From the NCBI GenBank assembly GCA_015272515.1, contig JACYLN010000101.1, positions 62,001 to 126,000 on the forward strand: a stretch of 64,000 nucleotides of DNA, read 5' to 3'. A program made the translations under genes and the position numbers. Source of the stretch: Leptolyngbyaceae cyanobacterium C42_A2020_001. GTDB taxonomy: Bacteria > Cyanobacteriota > Cyanobacteriia > Leptolyngbyales > Leptolyngbyaceae. Below are positions 26,355-35,136 of the stretch, one piece after another. Within the stretch, counting starts at the first letter, position 1. Each line of letters starts with the position of its first letter. The notes below the pieces were generated by a model. That model was not told where the DNA came from, did not search any database, and was given only the letters and a program-made list of their open reading frames with translations.

Positions 26355-27173
26355 TTACGGCTTTATGCTCAATTGTAGAACCTGGTTTAGTTTGCCACTG
26401 CGAAAACCTTCTAGATCAAGGGTGACATAAACAAAGCCAAGCGCCTGAAAGCGATCGACCAGGGCGGGCAGGTCTGTTGTCAGCACAAAGTCTTGAATCT
26501 GATCAGGTGGGAGTTCAATTCGAGCAGTTTCCCCTTCAGAACGAACTCGGAGGTTTTTTAAGCCCAACTTACGCAAGTAGGCTTCTGCTCGTCCAACCCG
26601 TTGCAACTTAGCAAGCGTAATTTCTTCGCCGTAGGGGAAGCGGGAACTGAGACAGGGTTGGGCGGGTTTATCCCAGCAACTTAAACCAAGATGTTTGGCG
26701 ATTTCCCGCACCTCCAACTTAGTAATGCCAACTTCTGCTAAGGGCGATCGCGCTCCCCGTTCTTTCGCGGCTTGAATTCCTGGTCGGTAATCGCTCAAAT
26801 CATCCGCATTCACTCCGTCTACCACATAGGGGTAGTTTCGTTCCAGCGCTAAGGGTTTAAGGGTGTCATGCAGTTCGCTTTTGCAGAAGTAGCAACGATT
26901 GACGGGGTTAGCCGCATAATTGGGATTTTCCAATTCGTGGGTGTTCACGAGTTCGTGGGCAATGCCGATTGCTTCTGCTTGAATACAGGCTTCTTCCAAA
27001 TCTTCTGGCAGCAAAGAAGGGGAAACTGCCGTCACCGCTAAGGCGCGATCGCCCAACACATCAAACGCTACCTTCGCGACCAACGTGCTATCAATTCCGC
27101 CCGAATAGGCAATTAGCGCCCGCTCCATCTCGGCAAACAGCGTTCTCAGTTGTTCTAGTTTTTCCAGTGCCAT
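26355..27173 (-). CDS. larE: ATP-dependent sulfur transferase, LarE family
   Basis: A 272-residue PP-loop ATPase. The ATP site is AYSGGIDSTLVA near residue 24. Three cysteines stand out: CYFC, and a third Cys in PCLSSRFPYGEE. LarE donates sulfur to the pyridinium cofactor of lactate racemase; the three-Cys pattern is that reported for [4Fe-4S]-type LarE proteins rather than the single sacrificial Cys type (family knowledge, assignment mine). I begin at ATG 27173, with AGGAA about 10 nt upstream; a GTG at 27212 would add 13 residues not typical of the family. larA, larB and larC are not visible in this window. A broader role in sulfur transfer is possible. Confidence 0.85.
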   Translation of the reverse strand: MALEKLEQLRTLFAEMERALIAYSGGIDSTLVAKVAFDVLGDRALAVTAVSPSLLPEDLEEACIQAEAIGIAHELVNTHELENPNYAANPVNRCYFCKSELHDTLKPLALERNYPYVVDGVNADDLSDYRPGIQAAKERGARSPLAEVGITKLEVREIAKHLGLSCWDKPAQPCLSSRFPYGEEITLAKLQRVGRAEAYLRKLGLKNLRVRSEGETARIELPPDQIQDFVLTTDLPALVDRFQALGFVYVTLDLEGFRSGKLNQVLQLSIKP

Positions 27174-27336
27174 CACTTCAACATTCCTGCCCAATCTAAC
27201 CAACCAGGGCACGACTCCACTTCCTACCTTAGCGCTAAACCAAGTTCACCCGAAAACAGGAGGTTTTCACACCCTACTCCCAAGCCCCCCACGCGAATTC
27301 CCAGGCTATAGTTTACTGATCGAAAAATCGCTGCAC

Positions 27337-29226
27337 TCATGCCTCTGGCTTTAGTTGAGGCACGTATTTCAGAATTAGCGTTGCCAAATTCTCCAGATCA
27401 ATGGGCTTAGAAATATAGTCTGTTGCGCCTGCTTGCAAACAACGATCGCGATCGCCCTTCATTGCCATTGCAGTTTGAGCAATCACTGGCAGGCAGCAAA
27501 AGCGGTCATCGGTTCGGATCTGTTGAATCAATGTCATTCCGCTCACATCCGGCAGGTCAATGTCCATCAGAATCAATGCTGGCATCGACTGTTCCAGCGC
27601 TTGCCACATCGCCTGACCATCTTCCGCCCAACTCACCTCATACCCCATACGTCCCAGATAAGTCAGAAGCAGCTTAGCATTGGGTAGATTGTCTTCTACC
27701 AGCAGAATGTAACTGAAGCGAGGCGAATCAAGGTTGCTCAATGGGAGTGCTTCGTGGGTTTGAGCAGAGAGCAGCGACGTTTGAGAAAGTGACTTTGATG
27801 GATCATCCAATGAATCTTGCGCTGAATTTACTTGAGAGAAGGCGATCGGCTGCATAGGTAACACCAGCGTAAACCGAGAGCCGTGGTTCACCTCGGAGAT
27901 CACCTCTACCCAGCCTCCATGCAGTTCAGCCAATTTTTGAGTTAGCACTAGCCCCAATCCAGTTCCCTCATCTCGTGATACGGCAGCATTGGTGATTTGG
28001 GAGTAGGGTTTGAACAAAAGTGCTTGTTCTTCGTGGGAAATTCCAGTCCCCGTATCCCAAACTGTGAAATGGAGAAAATTGTGGGCGGGAACTACTTGCA
28101 GCCCGATCGCCCCTTTAACGGTAAACTTCACTGCATTAGACAGCAGGTTAAATAACATTTGCTTGAGCCGCAGTTCATCAGCGACTAAGGTCGTTGCGGT
28201 AGGGGACACTTCTAGCCGCAACTCTAAACCCTTATCGCTAGCTTTTTCTCGAATTAATGTCATTGCCGTCTGGCAGACATTGGCAATGTCAATGTTGCTC
28301 CATTCAAGCGTTAGTTGATTCGCTTCAATTTTCGACAGATCAAGAATATCGTTAATCAGCGCTAATAGATGTTTTCCGCTGGATAGAATGATGTTGAGAT
28401 ATTCCTGATGTCGTAAGTTCGCTGGATTATAGCCCTGCTGCAACAACAAATGCGTGAACCCAAGAATTGAGCTTAACGGGGTGCGAATTTCATGACTTGT
28501 ATTCGCCAGAAATTGATTTTTTAGCAAGTTTGTTTGCTGCAATTCGCGATTTTGCAAGAGCACTGTTTGATATTGCTGTCGTTGAGCAAGAATTAAACCA
28601 ATTTGTTTGAGAGCGGCATTACATTGCTGCACGCTCTGGTCGATAAATGAGGCAAGAAAACTAGATAAGGTGTTAGGGGAAACAGTTTCTTTGGAGATCG
28701 TAATTAAGCTGGAATGTACTAATAGCCAGCCAATTAAATGTTGCTGAGGAATAATTGGATAAACGCAGGTAGACCTTGATCGCAACGCGTCTAGATCTGC
28801 TTGAGCTAATACCTGACCTTCTTCAAACGCAATGATTTGGCCGAAAGCATCTTGCCAAAAAGCTTCAGAAACATCCGCGCGATTTCTACTAATTGCTACA
28901 TGGTGCAAAGTGAATTCTTGGTCGAACTCTGAATCAGCGTTGGGCAAAGCGATAGCAATTAACGCATCATCGAATGCCGCATGAAGTTCTTCCACAATCA
29001 CTTCAAATACTTGCTGCTCAATCTCTGTTTGTACAACCTCATCCACTGCCACCAAAACTGCTGTAACACACTGACTCAAACGATTGCTCAAATGATTTAA
29101 GCACTGTTCGTAGTGAAGGCGTATTTGGATAGGAATACAGTGATCGTTCAACATCTCAGAAATTGCAACACCCTGAGTAGTCGTATTTGATGAATCATCC
29201 GATTGTTTTGATCTCAACCAGTTCAA
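27337..29226 (-). CDS. Hybrid sensor histidine kinase with C-terminal receiver
   Basis: A 629-residue soluble hybrid kinase. An N-terminal region (about 30-225) looks like a divergent GAF-type sensor. HisKA carries the phosphorylated His245 in TSHEIRTPL, and the ATPase has LLSNAVKFT, DTGTGI and GTGLGLVLTQ. The receiver (about 510-625) has the acceptor Asp555 in LMDIDLP and Lys in ISKPIDL. No membrane segment is seen, so it senses a cytoplasmic signal or a partner. It is monocistronic, with no response regulator beside it, so phosphotransfer probably continues through a separate Hpt. The ligand of the sensor region cannot be told from sequence. Confidence 0.92.
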   Translation of the reverse strand: MNWLRSKQSDDSSNTTTQGVAISEMLNDHCIPIQIRLHYEQCLNHLSNRLSQCVTAVLVAVDEVVQTEIEQQVFEVIVEELHAAFDDALIAIALPNADSEFDQEFTLHHVAISRNRADVSEAFWQDAFGQIIAFEEGQVLAQADLDALRSRSTCVYPIIPQQHLIGWLLVHSSLITISKETVSPNTLSSFLASFIDQSVQQCNAALKQIGLILAQRQQYQTVLLQNRELQQTNLLKNQFLANTSHEIRTPLSSILGFTHLLLQQGYNPANLRHQEYLNIILSSGKHLLALINDILDLSKIEANQLTLEWSNIDIANVCQTAMTLIREKASDKGLELRLEVSPTATTLVADELRLKQMLFNLLSNAVKFTVKGAIGLQVVPAHNFLHFTVWDTGTGISHEEQALLFKPYSQITNAAVSRDEGTGLGLVLTQKLAELHGGWVEVISEVNHGSRFTLVLPMQPIAFSQVNSAQDSLDDPSKSLSQTSLLSAQTHEALPLSNLDSPRFSYILLVEDNLPNAKLLLTYLGRMGYEVSWAEDGQAMWQALEQSMPALILMDIDLPDVSGMTLIQQIRTDDRFCCLPVIAQTAMAMKGDRDRCLQAGATDYISKPIDLENLATLILKYVPQLKPEA

Positions 29227-29608
29227 CTGCTGCTAATTCACACAATGACATCAAGCGATCTAAAACTTTTTGATTTGAATTCAATTCAGGTAAAAGAACC
29301 CTGGGTTCAAGAACTTTGAAGCTATTTTCTTATATTCTCAAATTCACAGAATAAATGTGTTTAAATGGTAATTCCATCTTGGGTAGACCTAGTTTAACCG
29401 ATTTCATCTCGCCTAATTAGGGCAAATTTGCTCACTTTATCACCTGCCTAAATTGAGGGCAAAACTGTAAGGGCAGGATGTAGGACGTAGAGTAGATCTT
29501 GGAACTTCAGGTATTTCTCTCAGCGAACAGGTGCATAATTTCGATAAAGTGATCAACCTGGTTTTTAATCGTTCAAACTCTTTTACTTTACAGTTGAGTC
29601 TCCTGCGG
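29227..29608. other. Divergent intergenic region between histidine kinase and thrB
   Basis: 382 bp, AT-rich around 29240-29420. It should contain the promoters of both divergent genes. I found no consensus sigma-70 pair, hairpin or repeat that I would defend. A longer thrB frame beginning at 29531 reads through it but its first 26 residues lack family similarity. Confidence 0.4.
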
Positions 29609-30538
29609 ATGTCAAATTTTTCTTCTGTCATCGTCTCTGTTCCAGCAACAACGGCTAATATTGGACCGGGTTTTGATTGTTTGGGAGCTGCGCTGTCACT
29701 GTATAATCGCTTCATTTTCTCCAGTGTAGAGGCAGAACCAGGCACCGTTTCCATTACTGCGCTTGGAGATGAGGCAGATCGGGTGCAACTGGATGCGGAT
29801 AATTTGGTCTATCGAGCTTTTGTTCATCTTTATCAGGAACTTAACCAGCCTGTGCCTGCGGTGCAGGTTGAAATTCAGTTAGGAGTGCCGCTAGCACGAG
29901 GTTTAGGTAGTTCCGCAACGGCGATCGTGGGGGGATTGGTAGGGGCAAATGCTCTGCTGGATTTTCCCTTGAATCGGCAGGCGGTCATGCAGATGGCGAT
30001 CGCGCTAGAAGGTCACCCAGATAATGTGGTGCCTGCATTGGTGGGCGGATGTTGTTTAGCAGCAACCGATTCCAATCTTGCCTGGGAGATTTGCGACATT
30101 CCCTGGAGCGATCGCATTGCCCCTGTTGTGGCAATCCCTGACTTTGAACTATCCACTACAGAAGCCCGACGAGTACTCCCTGCAACCTACAGTCGCGCAG
30201 ATGCCATCTTTAACACCGCTCACCTGGGTTTGCTGGTGCGTGGGCTGGAAATGGGCAATCCTGCCTGGCTCCAAGCCGCTTTGCAAGACCGGATTCATCA
30301 GCCCTACCGTCAGGCGCTGATTCCAGGCTATGGTGCTGTTCAGGTTGCCGCGATCGCTGCTGGAGCTTATGGGTTAGTAATCAGTGGAGCCGGACCCACG
30401 CTCCTTGCCCTGGCAGCCATTGACAATGCAGACAACGTTCGAGACGCGATCGCTCAGGCTTGGAGCCAGGAAAATACAAAAGCAGTAGTTAAAGTCCTGA
30501 AACTCGATCGTGCAGGAGCAAGTGTTCAGATGCTTTGA
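29609..30538 (+). CDS. thrB: Homoserine kinase
   Basis: A 309-residue GHMP kinase that phosphorylates homoserine in the threonine pathway. The N-terminal VSVPATTANIGPGFDCLG, the ATP-binding VPLARGLGSSATAIVGG and the C-terminal GAYGLVISGAGPTLLAL are the three GHMP motifs. I start at ATG 29609 because the family begins immediately before the VSVPATTANIGPG strand; the upstream reading frame (from 29531) has no match. Length is normal. No ribosome binding site is obvious. It has no thr neighbours, as is usual in cyanobacteria. A hairpin at 30649-30671 lies downstream. Confidence 0.95.
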   Translation: MSNFSSVIVSVPATTANIGPGFDCLGAALSLYNRFIFSSVEAEPGTVSITALGDEADRVQLDADNLVYRAFVHLYQELNQPVPAVQVEIQLGVPLARGLGSSATAIVGGLVGANALLDFPLNRQAVMQMAIALEGHPDNVVPALVGGCCLAATDSNLAWEICDIPWSDRIAPVVAIPDFELSTTEARRVLPATYSRADAIFNTAHLGLLVRGLEMGNPAWLQAALQDRIHQPYRQALIPGYGAVQVAAIAAGAYGLVISGAGPTLLALAAIDNADNVRDAIAQAWSQENTKAVVKVLKLDRAGASVQML

Positions 30539-30636
30539 AGGGGACGCGGTAATGGGTAAGGGATGATGGTTCAGGCTTTAGAAGCGATGCAGCGGGTATC
30601 TGGTGCGGGGCTTTCCCGATTCCCATTCCCTACTAC

Positions 30637-30671
30637 CCAAATAATAAAGCCCCCAGTTTGTGACCGGGGGC
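30637..30671 (-). terminator. Terminator-like hairpin oriented to the minus strand
   Basis: GCCCCC at 30649-30654 pairs with GGGGGC at 30666-30671. On the minus strand the stem is followed by TTTATTATTT, a terminator tail, whereas on the plus strand there is no T run. No annotated minus-strand gene lies immediately upstream of it, which leaves its client transcript unexplained; it may also stop thrB read-through as a structural barrier. Confidence 0.6.
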
Positions 30672-30820
30672 GACAATCAGGGTGCATCTACCACTCTATT
30701 CTTCGGTGTTATCCCATACCCGTCCGGAGAAACTGAGGAGAAATTTGGCGATTTTTTTTAGTGCAAGGTGACAAATGCGACCAGTACAATCGCCTCAGCA
30801 AGACGCAGAAGCCCCCTGGT

Positions 30821-31582
30821 ATGATCCTCGCAGGTTTGAAAAGTGGACAATTCGCCGTGATTTTTCAAGATCATTTGCCAGGCAAGCAACCTGATGCAGC
30901 ACCTAATTCGGGTCAGTATCGGTGCCAGACCCATTTGAATCTGTACGATTCTGCCACATTGGAACGGTTAGCCACCCAAGCCGCTATTGGGCGATATGTG
31001 CAGATCGTGTCTACTACGTCTCTTGATGCTGTCGCCATTGAGGTGCGTTTGTGTGAGGATGACTATCCTGGTTGGATTGCCGCTCAAGACTTACAGCATT
31101 TAGTTCCAGCTATTATTCCCTACCAAGCGATCGCGCTGTCTGAGGCAGAAATTCGCGCCAAAATTCCGGAGGCGATCGCCTTCACTCAGGCTGCGATGAA
31201 TCAGCCCAATGAGTATCTCTGGGGCGGAACTATCGGTCCCAACTACGATTGTTCAGGGTTGATGCAAGCAGCATTTGCGTCTGTTGGTGTTTGGCTGCCC
31301 AGAGATGCATACCAGCAGGAAGGGTTTACTCAGGCGATCGCGATCGAGCAGCTACAACCCGGTGACCTTGTCTTTTTTGGTCCTGCTCACAAAGCGACTC
31401 ATGTTGGGCTTTACCTGGGTGATCGTCGTTATATTCACAGTTCTGGCAAAGATCACGGGCACAACGGGATTGCCGTTGATGTCTTGTCAAATCAGGGCAC
31501 GGCAATTAGTCAGACTTATTACGCTCAATTGCGCGGAGCCGGACGCATTGTTGCTGCGTATCAGCCGCACCAAACCCGGTAA
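30821..31582 (+). CDS. NlpC/P60 family peptidoglycan endopeptidase with N-terminal SH3b domain
   Basis: A 253-residue protein resembling the structurally known cyanobacterial gamma-D-glutamyl-L-diamino acid endopeptidases. SH3b (about 25-100) includes CQTHLNLYDSATLERLATQA and CEDDYPGWI. The NlpC/P60 domain has the catalytic Cys in YDCSGLMQAAF, the His in THVGLYLG and the third His in YIHSSGKDHG, with WGGTIGPN before the Cys. It trims or recycles peptidoglycan stem peptides. No signal peptide is seen. I prefer ATG 30821, closest to the start of the SH3b fold; GTG at 30761 would add 20 residues without support. It is followed 67 bp later by a glycosyltransferase. Confidence 0.9.
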   Translation: MILAGLKSGQFAVIFQDHLPGKQPDAAPNSGQYRCQTHLNLYDSATLERLATQAAIGRYVQIVSTTSLDAVAIEVRLCEDDYPGWIAAQDLQHLVPAIIPYQAIALSEAEIRAKIPEAIAFTQAAMNQPNEYLWGGTIGPNYDCSGLMQAAFASVGVWLPRDAYQQEGFTQAIAIEQLQPGDLVFFGPAHKATHVGLYLGDRRYIHSSGKDHGHNGIAVDVLSNQGTAISQTYYAQLRGAGRIVAAYQPHQTR

Positions 31583-31649
31583 AATCAAACCAGCGATCGC
31601 GGCTTGTCAATTTGTCAGTATCCACATTTCCATTTCTCAAACACAGCGC

Positions 31650-32669
31650 ATGAGTACCTCTCTAAGCCAGGAAAGTAATCGACTTTGGGCATCTCCCACT
31701 TTTTCGCTCGACGTGTCGATTGTTGTGCCAATTCACAACGAGTATGAAAACTTACCAAGATTACTCGAGGCAATCTCACGTGTTTTGAAAGATGCTAACT
31801 ACAGCTACGAAATTTTGTGCGTGGATGATGGCTCTACCGATGGTTCCACCGAATTACTGAAGGAACTTGCTAAACAACGGGATGACTTGCAAGCAGTGAT
31901 CCTGCGGCGAAATTATGGTCAAACGGCAGCCATGGCAGCAGGATTTCGCTTTGCTCAGGGGAATATTATTATCACAATGGATGGCGATTTGCAGAATGAT
32001 CCAACCGATATTCCCATGTTGATTGCCAAGCTCAACGAGGGTTATGACCTGGTGAGCGGATGGCGGAAAAATCGGCAAGATGCAACCATCACCCGCAAGA
32101 TTCCCTCTAAAATTGCTAACTGGTTGATCGGGCAAGTCACAGGTGTGAAAGTTCATGACTACGGGTGTTCGCTCAAAGTTTACCGCTCAGAGCTTGTGGC
32201 AGATATGAACCTATATGGAGAATTGCATCGCTTTCTGCCAGCGCTTGCTTTCATTGAAGGAGCCAGAATTACTGAAGTCCCTGTGCAACATCACCCCCGG
32301 CAGTTTGGTAAGAGTAAGTATGGGCTGGATCGCACCTTTCGAGTGGTGATGGATCTGACAACGGTGTTTTTCATGCGGAAGTTTTTGACCCGTCCTATGC
32401 ACGTATTTGGGCTGATGGGATTGGTTTCAACGGCGCTAGGATTCGCGATCGGGCTATATCTTACCTCACTCAAACTAGGTTTTGGCGAGAGCATCAACCG
32501 TCCCCTGTTAACGCTAGCGGTTGTGCTGTTACTGGCAGGGGTACAGCTATTTAGCTTTGGCTTGCTGGCTGAACTGTTGATGCGAACCTACCACGAATCG
32601 CAAGGGCGACCAATCTACCGCGTTCGAGAGGTGATCGGTCCGCATAAAGAAATCAACAGCAAGTCTTAG
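31650..32669 (+). CDS. Family 2 glycosyltransferase, polyprenyl-phosphate sugar transferase (DPM1/GtrB-like)
   Basis: A 339-residue protein. The GT-A domain has SIVVPIHNEYENL, LCVDDGSTDGS and the metal-binding MDGDLQNDP (DxD-type), then the LVSGWRKNRQD motif. Two C-terminal membrane segments (about 255-310) anchor it, the arrangement of GtrB-type undecaprenyl-phosphate glucosyl/mannosyl transferases that load the lipid carrier for periplasmic glycosylation. The ATG at 31650 begins this frame; a longer frame overlapping the NlpC gene is spurious. The sugar is unknown. It probably works with a flippase or GT-C enzyme encoded elsewhere; its co-orientation with the wall hydrolase hints at a cell envelope role. 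Confidence 0.9.
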   Translation: MSTSLSQESNRLWASPTFSLDVSIVVPIHNEYENLPRLLEAISRVLKDANYSYEILCVDDGSTDGSTELLKELAKQRDDLQAVILRRNYGQTAAMAAGFRFAQGNIIITMDGDLQNDPTDIPMLIAKLNEGYDLVSGWRKNRQDATITRKIPSKIANWLIGQVTGVKVHDYGCSLKVYRSELVADMNLYGELHRFLPALAFIEGARITEVPVQHHPRQFGKSKYGLDRTFRVVMDLTTVFFMRKFLTRPMHVFGLMGLVSTALGFAIGLYLTSLKLGFGESINRPLLTLAVVLLLAGVQLFSFGLLAELLMRTYHESQGRPIYRVREVIGPHKEINSKS

Positions 32670-32709
32670 GTTAGCGTTTGTGGTTCCTTAGTCAACCCAT
32701 CCCCTATGT

Positions 32710-32916
32710 CTAATCTTCTGGCAAAACCCATTGGGGGGGGGCTGTCATCTTTTTCAGCCGAGCGGCTTCGGCGATTTCGTGCATTTTATCTAATGAGGTT
32801 TCGTTGACAAACTTCATTGCCTCACTTTTGTACTCTAGATTGGGGCACTTATCGCCCAATACGCATCCGTTGACGCACGCTTCAGCGCAATTAATTGCGG
32901 TTGTGTTTTCCATCAT
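32710..32916 (-). CDS. Small conserved Cys-rich cyanobacterial protein
   Basis: A 68-residue protein. The N-terminal half holds four cysteines within about 17 residues: C-x3-C-x3-C-x5-C in NCAEACVNGCVLGDKC. The C-terminal half is basic-amphipathic (LDKMHEIAEAARLKKM) and ends in PPQWVLPED. The spacing suggests a metal site or two disulfides, not a classic ferredoxin. I choose the ATG at 32916; the longer frame to 33003 would add 29 residues with no conserved look. It lies convergent to the glycosyltransferase. I do not recognise a named family; the pattern is compatible with a small conserved cyanobacterial protein of unknown function. Confidence 0.6.
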   Translation of the reverse strand: MMENTTAINCAEACVNGCVLGDKCPNLEYKSEAMKFVNETSLDKMHEIAEAARLKKMTAPPQWVLPED

Positions 32917-33144
32917 CAGAACTCGGCTATTGAGGATTAGTATGCAGACGTATCTGTCTAGAATTGGCATTGCCTTGTTAGAAGAAAGGCAATTACAGAA
33001 CATTTTATCGTTGTCCTTACTGAATGCGATTGAGCCGGAGGATGAACCTGACTAATGGCATAAAGTTTTAGTAGCAATTTTCCTGAGTTGGGGAATAGGT
33101 GGTTGTGAAAGGTTAGCAGAGTTCTTTTATCCGCCAACCTGTTC

Positions 33145-34071
33145 ATGCCGGAGCCACTATTGCTTGCCGCGATCGCTGCCCAACCTGCCCAACCTGTTCA
33201 ACCGACTCAAGACATTCCACCTGTAGTCGCCGTTGAAACTCAAAGAAGTCAATCAATCCAAGCTGAAAAAGCCAGACTTGATCGCCTGCTACGGCAACTG
33301 CGAAAAAATGTAAACCCTGAGCCATCGGGGACAGTTACAGAGTTTTCGCCATCTTTGGAAAGACCCCGCTCTGGTAGTCAACTGTATTCTCAACGGGCGG
33401 CAGCGTTGACAGGGGGACATATTCACACTCGCCTGCCTGCAAGTAGTTTTCGTGCATCCTGGGCCACTTCAGTTCAGCAGCCCACTTATGAGCAATGGAA
33501 ATGGCTGCTGGCACAAGAAGCTGCAAGCGTTCGCGGAACCAATCAACCAGTGGGGGTGTTATTGGGAGATTCTCTGAGCCTCTGGTTCCCCAGCGATCGC
33601 CTGCCGCAAACTCGCCTCTGGCTGAATCAGGGAATTTCTGGCGATACCACGACTGGCATTTTGCGCCGTTTGTCGAGTTTTGCTCACGCTCGTCCTCGCA
33701 TCGTTTATGTGATGGCAGGCGTTAATGATTTGAAGCATGGAGTCAGCGACGCAACCATCCTCCGAAATTTGCAACAAATTATTCAACAACTTCGGCAAAC
33801 TCATCCGCAAGCCCAGATTGTGATGCAGTCGCTTTTGCCGACGCGATCGCTGCCAGTTTCTAGCCAGCGGATTACTCATCTGAATCAGCAACTCAAAGCG
33901 ATCACTCAGCAAAATGGAGCGTACTATCTGGATGTCTATTCCCACATGGCAGATGCCACTGGTTATCTCCAGGCTGACCTCACAACCGATGGTTTGCACC
34001 TGAATGCCAGAGGGTATGAGGTTTGGCAGTCTGTTCTCAATCGGGCTGAGGCTCAAATTGCTAGTAAGTGA
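33145..34071 (+). CDS. SGNH/GDSL-family lipase/esterase-like hydrolase
   Basis: A 308-residue protein. After a proline/glutamine-rich, low-complexity N-terminus (1-125) the hydrolase domain shows the four SGNH blocks: LLGDSLSLW with the nucleophile Ser in GDSL, NQGISGDTT for the Gly, MAGVNDLKHG for the Asn and TDGLHLNARGY for the catalytic Asp-His pair. The first residues, PEPLLLAAIAAQPAQP, are only weakly signal-like. It may deacetylate or de-esterify envelope polysaccharide. It is not in an obvious operon; 132 bp separate it from the CpcT-like gene behind it. A second GDSL gene of a different subfamily is at 57729. Confidence 0.85.
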   Translation: MPEPLLLAAIAAQPAQPVQPTQDIPPVVAVETQRSQSIQAEKARLDRLLRQLRKNVNPEPSGTVTEFSPSLERPRSGSQLYSQRAAALTGGHIHTRLPASSFRASWATSVQQPTYEQWKWLLAQEAASVRGTNQPVGVLLGDSLSLWFPSDRLPQTRLWLNQGISGDTTTGILRRLSSFAHARPRIVYVMAGVNDLKHGVSDATILRNLQQIIQQLRQTHPQAQIVMQSLLPTRSLPVSSQRITHLNQQLKAITQQNGAYYLDVYSHMADATGYLQADLTTDGLHLNARGYEVWQSVLNRAEAQIASK

Positions 34072-34203
34072 GCTACTTCCTTTAGATGAGCTTTGATAAC
34101 GACTGTTGCATGGGTGAAAGCGGTAAGATCAATGCGACCATTCATGGAGATTGGTCTACCGAAATTTGTCTCACCATGTTGTCAGTTCGTTGTTGAGGTG
34201 CCT

Positions 34204-34875
34204 ATGAATCGTCGTAACGCGATCGCCCTCCTTATTGGTTGTTTCTGGCTGGGCAGCAGTCGTTTCGCCAATGCCCAAAACCTGGCAACTCCTGCCATGC
34301 AACAGCAGTCCAAAGAAGTTGCTGCATGGCTAGAAGGGGTGATGGATACCACCGCCCAGGCGAAAGTAAATCCCAAAGCGCCCAGTGTGCAGATGACAAC
34401 CTGCCGAGTCAACGTAGATATTCCCAAACTTCCAGGAAACCCCATTTTTCTTTATCAAGAACAAGCCCTCACCAGCAAACTCTCCCAACCCTATCGTCAA
34501 CGGTTCCTAGAAATTACGCCCGATTTTGAAGCGAAGGCTGTGCGATCGCTTTCCTTTAGACCTCTCCAATCCGACCGCTGGGCTGGCTTTTGTAACAAGC
34601 CTGAATCGCTACGTATGCTTCAAAAAGCTGATCTTGGCAGTCCAGTTTGTAGCGTGTTCCTTAAAAAGGTACCCAATGGTTACTTAGGCGAAACTCCTTC
34701 AGAGGGCTGCCCTGCAAACGTGCGAGGCGCTGTTCGCATTACCAACACGATTGAACTCAATGCTTCTGGTATGAATACCTGGGATCGTGGCTTTGATGCC
34801 AATGGCAAACAAGTGTGGGGTGCACAGTCAGAGGCGTATGAATTTAGACGACAGCAGGCAGGCAGTAAGAAGTGA
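34204..34875 (+). CDS. Exported CpcT/CpeT-family (phycobiliprotein lyase-like) protein
   Basis: A 223-residue protein of the CpcT/CpeT family. Family features are MTTCRVNVD, FLYQEQALTSKLSQPYRQR, GCPANVRGAVRI, MNTWDRGFDANGKQVWG and the closing YEFRRQ. Normal lyases act in the cytoplasm, but here the N-terminus MNRRNAIALLIGCFWLGS followed by ANA-QN is a typical signal peptide, with a double Arg. Four cysteines in the mature part would suit disulfides. GAGGTG lies 3 nt before the ATG at 34204, so the start is well supported; a longer frame from 34093 is not. It is probably in the periplasm or lumen and may bind a tetrapyrrole or act on something else entirely. No cpc or cpe genes are nearby. Confidence 0.8.
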   Translation: MNRRNAIALLIGCFWLGSSRFANAQNLATPAMQQQSKEVAAWLEGVMDTTAQAKVNPKAPSVQMTTCRVNVDIPKLPGNPIFLYQEQALTSKLSQPYRQRFLEITPDFEAKAVRSLSFRPLQSDRWAGFCNKPESLRMLQKADLGSPVCSVFLKKVPNGYLGETPSEGCPANVRGAVRITNTIELNASGMNTWDRGFDANGKQVWGAQSEAYEFRRQQAGSKK

Positions 34876-35136
34876 GGAAGGGCCGGAGTGGGTTAAGTGG
34901 GCGAGTAAGGGAGTGAATGAGTGGATGCGTGAGTGAAGTCCCATCCTCCCATCTACCTAATCTTCAATCCCCAATCTTCAATTTCTGCACCTTCTCTATC
35001 CCCTATTCCCCATCCCTATTTTCCTTTTTCTGTTAGCACCTTCGTCATCTAGGGTACTTTGAGTTAAGAGTTGACACGGCATACTGACAATTGAAGTACA
35101 AGCTGCACAACTCTGACAGTCATAGTGGAGCGTGGA

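Noticed and set aside
29531-29608. 26-residue N-terminal extension of ThrB
   Set aside because: The family begins at the ATG at 29609; the extension has no likeness to GHMP kinases.
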